Positions 56,060 through 64,000 of a DNA stretch of 64,000 nt are shown one piece after another. The notes beneath the pieces are model-generated. The model worked only from the letters and a program-made list of their open reading frames with translations. It had not been told where the DNA came from and did no database searches. Both the position numbers and the translations under genes were made by a program. Source of the DNA: Psettodes erumei (lineage: Eukaryota; Chordata; Actinopteri; Pleuronectiformes; Psettodidae); NCBI GenBank assembly GCA_016785225.1, contig JAFBJZ010000351.1, forward strand, positions 775,501 through 839,500. Direction: 5' to 3'. The number at the start of each line of letters is the position of its first letter. Positions within the stretch are counted from its first letter, which is position 1.

Positions 56060-58440
56060 CACCCCCCCTCGCTGCAGCGCCGTGGATCAAGATGTAAGTT
56101 CGGGAGAAAATGGGAATTTTTGCGTGCAACGCTGATGCAAGACTTTACTCCGCACGTCCCTGGACGACGCGCTTAGCGGTCCGGCGCGCTCGTTAGCATT
56201 TTATCATCGGTAGACATTTTCAGAATCGACGGCGTGCGATGTGTAAATGCCGCGGCAACGGATGATCAATAATTCAGGTTGTTTTGGAGTCCTGGTTCTG
56301 ATTGTTGTCATACTGTTACAAACACAGATCTGGGAACAGGAGCTTTTTTTTTTTTTTTTTTTTTGCCTCATCATCGTTACAAACACATCGCACATCCTCC
56401 CCCCCCGCTGATGGATTTAGCATAATTCACGCAGTGAGATGTGGTTTGGCTGCATAAAGTAGATAAAAACGCACCTTCCTTCCTTCCTCTCCCGTCGTAT
56501 TTTAGATGACCTCCTCTCTCCGCCTCGTTCAAATACCCAGTTTTCGTTCCGCTAATTTTTTTTTTTTTTTGTCTCGACGCTTTTTCATCCGCCACCTGCC
56601 GCCCTCGGCGCCCGAGCGAAGCCGGGGCGGCCAAAAACAACTCCGGTGTCAAACGTTCTGCCGTCGCTGGCGCGTGGGCCCCTCAGCAGACGGCGCCGCG
56701 TCGGAGCCAAAACAGCTGAGGCCACACGGACGAGGACGAGGACGAGGACAAGGACGCCCGTCCAGCGCCGCGAGTCTCGTTTCGGCGACAACAGCGACAG
56801 TTTCCGTTTCCGCCGATCAACAGGGACTTAACAAATAAAGAAAAAAAAACATCGCAAACTTTGGAGGAGGAGAATCCTCCCAAGGTTGATTAGCCAGACG
56901 ATATGATAAAACAACATTTGGTGCATCTTGACAACAAAAGTCACCGCCCCCCCCCCTCCGCAAACACGACACCTGCTGCCGCCCGTTACGTGTCGCTTTT
57001 TCACCGCTCGCAACTTCGCCAGAATTTCGCCGTCCGAAACAGAACGTCCATCCAATTGACATGCAGCGCGCCGCCGCCCGCCCACGCGGCTCCTATCCTG
57101 AATATTAAGCGGATATGACACGGGGGTCTGATTGTAAATAATTTGGCGCCCGCGTCGCGGGGGGTGGGGGTGTCACCCGAGCGCGGCGCATCCGCTCTCC
57201 GCGCATAGAGGGGCCTTCTGTTCGTCCAGCTGCCGGGCCGACCCGTGTTGGAGACAGGTGTCGGCGGTGGCCGCTCGGAACACCTTCGCTCTCGATCCGA
57301 TTATCCCTCCGGCGCTGTAACTTAACCCGCGGCCGCGGCGCCGACGGCGTCCAGGGACACGCCCCCGTCCGTCGCCCGCGGCCGGAACGCTGCGACACGG
57401 ATGATTGTGTGGATGCGATGAGCTGACCCCCCCGTAACGCAGCTCCCTTTCCGGAAAAGTTCACCGTCGACTGAGATGAATCGGTGCGTTCATGTGACAG
57501 ATCATGTTCAGATCATGTGACATCACAGCAGCTGCACCGGCCAATCCAAATGCTTATTTATTTACCGTATGCTAATTACTATTATTAATTCCGTGAGTTT
57601 TGAAAAGCGTCTGCGGGCCTGAGATGAAATCCAGGCTACGTGTTGACGTGTGAACGCACACCGGCTCTCGCTCTCTCCATATAACTCAATGTCACCTTGT
57701 GCGTTACGCGCATTGTGTTAATGTTGTCGCAGACAACGTGCCGCCGCTCGGGCGTATTTACACACCGCCGCGTGTAAATCATCGCCTGCCAGCGCTCGCA
57801 GCACAGGAGCCGGGCTCGGGCCGTCACATGACCGGGCCAGAACATGTTGTTTGTTTGGTTTTTTTCCCCCACGTTAATTAAAAATCCAGAACCGGGGCTC
57901 ACGTCACATGATTAATTACCTCATACCTCGCGGTTGCCCACAAACATGGACGGTCGTGGACGGGACTCGCGCCATTCATCACCCCTGTAAGGTCAAGCTC
58001 AAAGCTACATTACGTCCCGTAATTACACGTCGCCGCTCCCGCCCGCCGCGTTCCGTCACGGATCGTGACAAACGCCCCCTCGCCCGACGACCCAGCGTTC
58101 GGATCGTCGATAAGCGTCCCTATTGGGGAAAAAATTAAATCGATATTTACGCTCGGGGGGGGTTTATGAATTCAAAAGCGATCGCTCCTGTTGTGTCCGC
58201 GCGCAGAACTCAATCTGTGACGCAGAGAAAACGCCACGCCGGCTTCAGCGACTGTTATCGGAAGCAGCTGAATAAATGACACCAAAAAAAAAAAAAAGCG
58301 TGAGCCGTCTTCTCAAGGTTAAAGCAAAAAAAAAAAAAAAAATCTTAAGATATTCAGGAGATACGGCGACACACACTGCATCAGGCGACCCGGGCGTCGC
58401 ACACCGTTTGGGCTTTTGGAGAATGCCACTGAGCAAACGC
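56060..58440. other. CpG-rich spacer
   Basis: About 2.4 kb, very rich in CpG at 56570-57470. T run at 56344-56364 and GGACGA array at 56728-56756. TATGCTAATTAC near 57571 is an isolated AT-core word. The density of CpG could suit an unmethylated island, but no exon or start is supported. Confidence 0.35.
56728..56756 (+). repeat. (GGACGA)n hexanucleotide repeat
   Basis: About five units; encodes an Arg-Thr run in one frame. Confidence 0.85.
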
Positions 58441-58444
58441 ACAA

Positions 58445-58560
58445 TCTCCTGACACCTTGAGTTAATGATCAGCCGGCTCCCAGAGAGCCCATGTATTCTG
58501 AGTTAGCAGCCGAGCGTGACAATAACCTTTAACATTATCATTTACACGCGCATTATACGC
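58445..58560. promoter_or_regulatory. candidate CNE
   Basis: CTTGAGTTAATGATCAGCC and CAATAACCTTTAACATTATC words with low CpG on the left. Confidence 0.4.
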
Positions 58561-58756
58561 CGGGACAGATCGTCCGCAGGCCGCCGCCATAAGTCATCGC
58601 CTCTTCACGTTCGGCCGTGTGACTTTGAGGTGGCTCGCAGGCCAAAATCGTCCATCTTGGGAAATTCCCCCACAATGCCTCGCTCAAGGTGAAATATTGT
58701 GATGCTGCCGCGGGGCGTAATGTGTTTTTTTGGGAGATTAAAAATAGCAGAAGGAG

Positions 58757-58767
<11 letters not shown>

Positions 58768-58787
<20 letters not shown>

Positions 58788-58795
58788 GGAGGAGG
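58768..58795 (+). repeat. (GAA)n/(GGA)n repeat
   Basis: GAA units grading into GGA units. Confidence 0.85.
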
Positions 58796-59081
58796 CAAAT
58801 GAAATAGAGCGAATCTTATCATGAAGCTCATAAAACAGCGTTCGTTATTTCTTTGCCGTTTGTACATGTGACCCACAGATAGATTAAACTGAAACCTGTC
58901 CGTTATTAGGACAGATTAACAGAAACGTTTCGGCGGATTGTTTGTGGGATTAGGATTAGCCCGCGCGTGTGACGACGTGATCTGCAACATCCGAACAACA
59001 CTGAAACGCGGCGCACAGTTAGCATCTCGCCGTGCGGTAGGTCGTCGCCGCGGTGTCGGGGCCTAGACGACGGATGATCCG

Positions 59082-59084
<3 letters not shown>

Positions 59085-59133
<49 letters not shown>
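59085..59133 (+). repeat. (CA)n microsatellite, about 49 bp
   Basis: A perfect CA array, one of the two longest in the window. Confidence 0.95.
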
Positions 59134-59136
<3 letters not shown>

Positions 59137-59650
59137 CGCACAAACCGCTGGGCCGGACTCATTTGTGAAATATCCACAGTTTTCTAATTCCCTCGCTGTG
59201 CGGGACTAATTTGTCATTAACGTGAACCGTCTGTGGGAATAGTCACGTCAGGTGTTGACAGGTGCCATCTGGCTGTTGCCGGGGGGGTGGGGGAGTGTGT
59301 GTGTGTGTGGGGGGGGGGTACTTTAGGTATCAAACGTGCCAATCACGCAGTAGCAGGTGTTCAGGTGCTCTGGACACCAGCAGCAGCGACACAGCCCGAA
59401 AAAAAAAAAAAAAAAAAAAGAAACTGGTGCTGTTGCCCCCCCAGGATCTGCAAAAGTTGGCGCCATCAGAATATGTTGCCGCGGCGACCCGCGCCAGATG
59501 GGTCGGTGCGGTCGGAAGGGTTTTAATAATTAGAGCGGCGTCAGGAAAACGGGAAAGGTCACGCGGTTTTGGTCTCGCTACGGGCGCCCGGAGACGCTCC
59601 TGCTCGCCGGCGTCGTCTCGGCTCGTAAAGTTTCACTGAATCCGCAGATT

Positions 59651-59687
59651 CACCACCACCATCATCGTCATCATCATCATCATCATC
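59651..59687 (+). repeat. (CAC)/(CAT)n trinucleotide repeat
   Basis: CAC then CAT units; read on the minus strand it encodes an Asp run. Confidence 0.85.
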
Positions 59688-60025
59688 GTTATTATCGTAC
59701 ACAACTGGCACAGACGCACAACCTGCGACGACGATCTTCTGCAGACATCTGAATGATGCATGAGTTATGGAGGTGCGGAGCAGGTTTGTTGTCGTTTGTT
59801 TTGTGGACAAACAACAAACAAAATTAAGATGTAGCGTGGCCTGGGGTCGGAGGATGGGTTCGCAGACACACACACAGACACACACACACACAATCTGGGA
59901 CGTTTCCTGGCGAAGTTTAAAGTGTCGCGCGGCGAGTTTCGGTGCAGCGCGACTCGCCAAGTCGGATCGCATCGACGATCCCGAGTTACTGGAGGACTCA
60001 TCTTCCATTTCACCTGCGTTCTTCT

Positions 60026-60040
60026 TCATTAGGGGGCGTG
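60026..60040 (+). promoter_or_regulatory. CTCF-like motif, weak
   Basis: TCATTAGGGGGCGTG keeps the TAGGGGGCG core of the CTCF consensus but departs from it on the left. Confidence 0.2.
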
Positions 60041-60859
60041 TCCCGTAAAATAAAGACATAAAGGAAGCCTTTGAAGCCCACACTTTTAATGCCCCCCCAA
60101 CACACACACACACACACACTTTGACAGCGGATAATAAAATCAAATTATTCTCCCATGTTCGGCGGCCCGCTCTGGGACCACGTATCTGAGAGCAGCCTCA
60201 GTCCTCCAAGAGCCTTTCATTATTCTAATTGCCGTGTCTGTCCGTCACGCCGTCCCCTCCCAAAAGAGCGTTATCGCCGCGTCGCGCTCAAACGCCGAGC
60301 CCCAACGTGGGGGGAAATGCGCACATTTGAATTCGAGGCGTGAAGCCGCGTCGTCCTGGAAATTCACTCGACTCTCGGCGAATTGCAACCTGATGCGTCC
60401 AGGTCTGCGGCGCGTCGCCGAGCGTTTCCAACATCTGGACTTTTCTCTGCGTCCAGAAGAGTTTCTGAAAAGTTTTGGACTGCGGTGAAGAACGGCGGCG
60501 CAGCTTCGTCACAGCGGCGAGGACTTTGGGCAAACAGGATTACGACTAATGAGTGGAAATAAGTGTAACGCAGAGGTGCGTACGCGCGCCGCCTTACAAT
60601 CCCTTGTGCTCGTGCAGATAATTTTAATCCTGCGTGGGAGCGACGCCGCCGATTTAAAAAACCTACTAAAAGAAAACAGGATGAAAAGCGGAGTTTGAAA
60701 TAACGATTATCGCCTCAAAATGTGTAGATTGTGATTGGGGCGACTGAAATAATGTCCCATCCTCATCGGTAGCACATGTACGTTAGAAAGTGGCGTGGGA
60801 TCCGGCGTTGGTTTTGGTTTCACCTGCGCGTGCAGCCAAAGAAAAAAAGCTCCGGTATC

Positions 60860-61060
60860 AGCAAAGAGTAACCCCTCTCCCCTTGATGGGCCGGCCTAAT
60901 TAATGGCGAGGATAATTAACCGAGTCCCATTTCGTCGGACACAAAGTGCACGGCAGCGGCCCCCATTATCCCGCTGATAACTGGAGTGCCCTTCCTCTCT
61001 TCTCCGCGCTTAATGCCATCAAATACCATTACTGATTGGCCCATTTACGGAGCGCGGCGC
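60860..61060. promoter_or_regulatory. candidate CNE
   Basis: GGCCTAATTAATGGCG, GGATAATTAACCG, CCCCCATTATCCC and CCATTACTGATTGGCCC words over 200 bp without simple repeats. Confidence 0.5.
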
Positions 61061-61064
61061 AAAT

Positions 61065-62215
61065 ACCAGGTCGGACGGCGGCGGAGACGGAGGTTTCCGG
61101 GTGTTTTTTTCGCGAGGAAGTCGTCTCCGCTCTCTCCGAAGCTCGGCGAGAGGTTTTATTTCATCTCCCCCTGCGGAGAGATGAGGAGGAGACGGGTTTG
61201 TTGTCTGACAGACGAGAGGAACTCGTCCTGCGATCAAACATTCGCTGTTTTAAATATCTGGGCCGTCACGCGTGTGAATACATCAGGGCGCGTTGCACTT
61301 TCACAGCAACTTGCTATTCTTGGCAAACAAGCCCCCACCCCACCACCCGATAAATCACATGTGATCTGACAAACTCGACACCAAAAATGTGTTTTCTCGC
61401 CGCCATCTGTTGACTTTAGCTGTGATCATTCAACGCGCGACGACAAAAACGTTGCAGCGATTTTTTTTACAACACGACACAACTTGTTGCCTTGACGTCT
61501 CAGGCCGTAAAGCGAGTCGGCTGTCTATCGTCGTAAAAAACAAACAAACAAACAAACAAACAAACAACAACATAAGGGAAGAGATGTGCTGATGAAACAG
61601 TGCTGACAGTCTGTGGAAGCTCCACCGCTGTGGGTTTGTGTTCTGTGGGGATTATGAGGAATCAACACAGCTGCAGCGAAGGTGTTGTTAACAGGAGCAG
61701 ATGTTATTTGTTTTAATACTTAGTGGGGGGGGTTGTTGTGTTGTTGCCACAGGCGCCTCTGCCGTCAACTCATCGTTGTTTTGTTTTTTGCCCCCCCCCC
61801 TCCATAGCCTTTCTCTGTCAACGAACCTTCTCGGTAAAGAAAGTGTTGAAATCCAGGTCACTAATATATATTTGTAAGACTTCTGTCATGTTTTCACGTC
61901 GTCGTTCGCCTCCTCCAAGCCGCTGATGTCGGACAGAAAACGTGTTTTAATTCAGGCCCGTGCTCCAGAAACCAACACGCGAGCGTGGACGTTGGTGGTT
62001 AAAGGCTCTAATCTCTCGCGGCGTTGTCGTCGGCGCCGTGTAAATCCTGAAAACATTCTGCGCTCACATAAATATCGGGGGAGATTTTCATCTGTTTGAT
62101 TGATGGGGGTGCAGGTAAAACGCTGTGCATTATGGGGGGTGGGGGGGGACTCGGCTCGGAGGAGATCACGTACACGTTAAAAGGGAATGTTCGCTAACAC
62201 CAACCCGCCGCCGTT
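61065..62215. other. spacer
   Basis: CpG-rich left half, CAAA array at 61537-61566, G and C runs near 61724 and 61792. No gene seen. Confidence 0.35.
61537..61566 (+). repeat. (CAAA)n tetranucleotide repeat
   Basis: About six CAAA units after a short A run. Confidence 0.9.
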
Positions 62216-62219
62216 TCCA

Positions 62220-62420
62220 AAAAGTGCTGACCAGGAAGTGATATTGACGGGCGCTGAGCCGGGGCGAGGCCTTCGGGGTCTGACACATTAAGGTCAGATT
62301 ACTTCCCTCCGACCTCCCCGCGCCCAGCGCGACCCAAAGATAGCACTCAGCCGGTTCAGGAAGCCCGGCTGTTTCCATGTCGCCCATTAAATATTCATGC
62401 ACCTCTAAATGTTAAACACG
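62220..62420. promoter_or_regulatory. candidate CNE
   Basis: GACACATTAAGGTCAG (nuclear-receptor half site AGGTCA) and GCCCATTAAATATTCATGC words; the right 60 bp are CpG-poor. Confidence 0.45.
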
Positions 62421-62520
62421 ACAGAGGACGATGAGGCGATCCGGGTCTGGGACACGCGTGTCGGAGACGGGTGGACCCGTCAGTCCGTCGCCGTCGTAGT
62501 AACGTATCAGAATACAAAGC

Positions 62521-62543
62521 AAAAAAAAAAAAAAAAAAAAAAA
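62521..62543 (+). repeat. poly(A) tract, 23 bp
   Basis: Uninterrupted A run. Confidence 0.9.
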
Positions 62544-62634
62544 CAGCGCGGCGATTCGCCATCGCCCACGTGGGAGCTGAACAGACGCCATCTTATCGAA
62601 GCGTCCAGGGCCCAAAAATTCAATATGCGGTCCT

Positions 62635-62770
62635 GGCGGCATGAATAATGCACAGCAGGCTCTCAGGGTAAAAGAGGAGAGCCGGGTTATAAATATGAAA
62701 CATATGAGTTGTATTGATGAGGCCCAGCCAATCTGGCACCCGTCATCAGCAGGAGAGCTGCCCGAGAAAC
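62635..62770. promoter_or_regulatory. candidate CNE
   Basis: GGCATGAATAATGCACAGC, GGGTTATAAATATG and GTATTGATGAGG words in CpG-poor sequence. Confidence 0.45.
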
Positions 62771-62774
62771 AACA

Positions 62775-64000
62775 GACACGTGTCCTCTGTCGTCTTCGCC
62801 CTTGACTGGACCTCGGGACGCCACGTCGCGTCGGGCCGCGGGCCAAACGCCGCTCGCCTCGATCGGTTTCCTTCGTGCGCAGGAGGTGGACGTTTGTTTT
62901 CTATCAGACGCTGTTGGCGGAAACAGAAAACGAATCCCATACGTGAACGAGTGAGACACCGCCGCGATAATTGAGATTTGTTTACATCCTGCCTGCGACC
63001 CGGACTGTACATGATTTAAAAAGACGTGCACGTGTGTCGAGAAATCCACATCTGGCGCAGTATTTTATATATATATATATGTATATATGTATATTTGTCC
63101 CCGTGGTAAACGAATTGCTTCAGTCACAGGAAGTACGAGTCAGGAGACAGACGCAAACGCCGAGCAGCGACTCGGTTTCGCCTTTCATCCGTTTCGAGTC
63201 GCGTCTCCTTTGCATAATCCTGTCACGGTGAGAGGAATGTGTTGTTCCCACTTTGTGTACGCGCGCTCAACTTCTCCGGGAGACCGGCGTCGTGAGCAGC
63301 GAGTAACGCTTTTGTGCAACGACCAGAAAAAAAAAGAAGAAGAAGAAGAAGCTCCTCTGGTCTCTTCCCAAACTCGGAGACCCCGCCGACTCGCTTTTGT
63401 CACTTCTCTGTCATTCCCTATTTTGTCATTACACCTTCCTGCTGCTCCCCTGCCAACCTGGAGCTGCTTTCCTGACATGGTCCTGGCACATCACCTGCCA
63501 ACGCACACACACACACTCACTCACACACACAAAATGAGCTTTTGTTAAATGCCGTCTCAATATCGTGGCTGAAGGCGCAGCGGGTTTTTTTTTTTTTTTA
63601 GATCAGCGTTTTGTTGTTTTTAACAGAAACACCAGGATTGTGCCAATTAAAACGTGCCAATTAAATAAGTGGAGTCCTTGTAATCAGTCGTACTTTTTTC
63701 ATCGAGCCGCTCAAACTTTTATTCCGTCGCGAACCTCTTTCTTACAAAATGAGCCAGAGCTGCGCTGTGCGACCCTGATTGTACGCGGCGATTGTTCGTG
63801 GCGACGTGACCGCCGCCGTCTTCGCTTTGTGCGCGCCAGGTCGGAGAAAACTAGCAATTTGAAGACATCATCTTCAGCCCCGGGAAAATATGGATTTGTT
63901 TTCATAGACTCAACAATTACTCTAAAATTATTATGGATGATGAGTAATGAAAATGATTGTTAACAACTGGCTGACCCCCTTTAGCGCTCCTGGAGGTTCA
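62775..64000. other. CpG-rich spacer to window end
   Basis: TA/TG array at about 63066-63095, GAA array near 63335-63350, CA-type array near 63505-63532, T run near 63585. Open frames of 153 and 132 codons cross these repeats and lack domains. Confidence 0.35.

Larger units (their letters stand above)
58565..60855. other. spacer with many simple repeats
   Basis: GAA/GGA array at 58768-58795, long CA array at 59085-59133, A run near 59400-59419, CAT array at 59651-59687, and CA arrays at 59866-59892 and 60100-60119. A 194-codon minus-strand frame here is encoded largely by these repeats. Confidence 0.4.

Noticed and set aside
56506..56838. 110-codon frame with Arg-Thr or Gly-Arg run
   Set aside because: The run is a GGACGA hexanucleotide repeat in CpG-rich DNA.
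59559..60143. 194-codon minus-strand open frame
   Set aside because: Much of it is encoded by CA and CAT microsatellites (Cys-Val and Asp runs).
63087..63548. 153-codon plus-strand open frame
   Set aside because: Crosses GAA and CA-type repeats; no protein features.
1..64000. tRNA, rRNA, snRNA or known microRNA genes
   Set aside because: No A/B-box pair with a cloverleaf, no 5S or U6-like core, and no mature sequence of the common vertebrate microRNAs that I checked by eye.
1..64000. Transposons, retroposons or viral relics
   Set aside because: No terminal repeats, target-site duplications, reverse-transcriptase or transposase motifs. Poly(A)/(T) runs lack an adjacent element body.

Overview
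The window reads as animal nuclear DNA, most likely from a ray-finned (percomorph-like) fish. It has long (CA)n/(TG)n microsatellites, many poly(A)/poly(T) runs, moderate GC with frequent CpG, scattered trinucleotide repeats, and no bacterial gene packing: no operons, no Shine-Dalgarno-led ORFs, no long ORFs. The longest open frame is about 246 codons. It and the other open frames are either microsatellite-encoded or lie over sequence that looks like noncoding regulatory DNA. I recognise no protein-coding exon, tRNA, rRNA, known microRNA, transposon or CRISPR array. The species and the locus cannot be named from this sequence alone.

The striking texture is an alternation between two kinds of DNA. 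One is CpG-rich, simple-repeat-rich spacer that looks freely diverging. The other is blocks of about 100-500 bp that are CpG-poor, free of simple repeats and rich in homeodomain cores (TAATTA, CATTA), TCF/LEF, POU, SOX, GATA, E-box and nuclear-receptor-like words. In vertebrates this is the usual look of conserved noncoding elements (CNEs) in the regulatory landscape of a developmental transcription-factor gene, or in a very large intron of one. Conservation itself cannot be seen in one sequence, so each block is given as a candidate with modest confidence.

Layout: 1-9,350 holds candidate blocks separated by CpG-rich spacer. At 9,735-11,610 are three strong blocks, including a TCF-motif cluster. 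From 13,490 to 22,475 lies the densest cluster; it contains an inverted E-box pair next to a full CRE, a duplicated 13-bp homeodomain word, and a 13-bp-arm hairpin. From 22,480 to 29,735 there are fewer blocks, the best at 26,185-26,515. From 29,735 to 37,620 comes a second dense cluster, including a T-box-like inverted repeat and a segment at 33,905-34,345 that has splice-acceptor-like tracts on both strands. From 38,970 to 42,880 lies mostly diverged spacer. From 42,885 to 47,610 is a third cluster, with a candidate CTCF site pair at 44,748-44,779. From 47,615 to the end there are isolated blocks in CpG-rich, microsatellite-rich DNA.

If the reading is right, the blocks act together as distributed enhancers on a promoter outside the window, and the CTCF-like sites could partition them. 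Everything beyond the visible motifs and repeats is inference.
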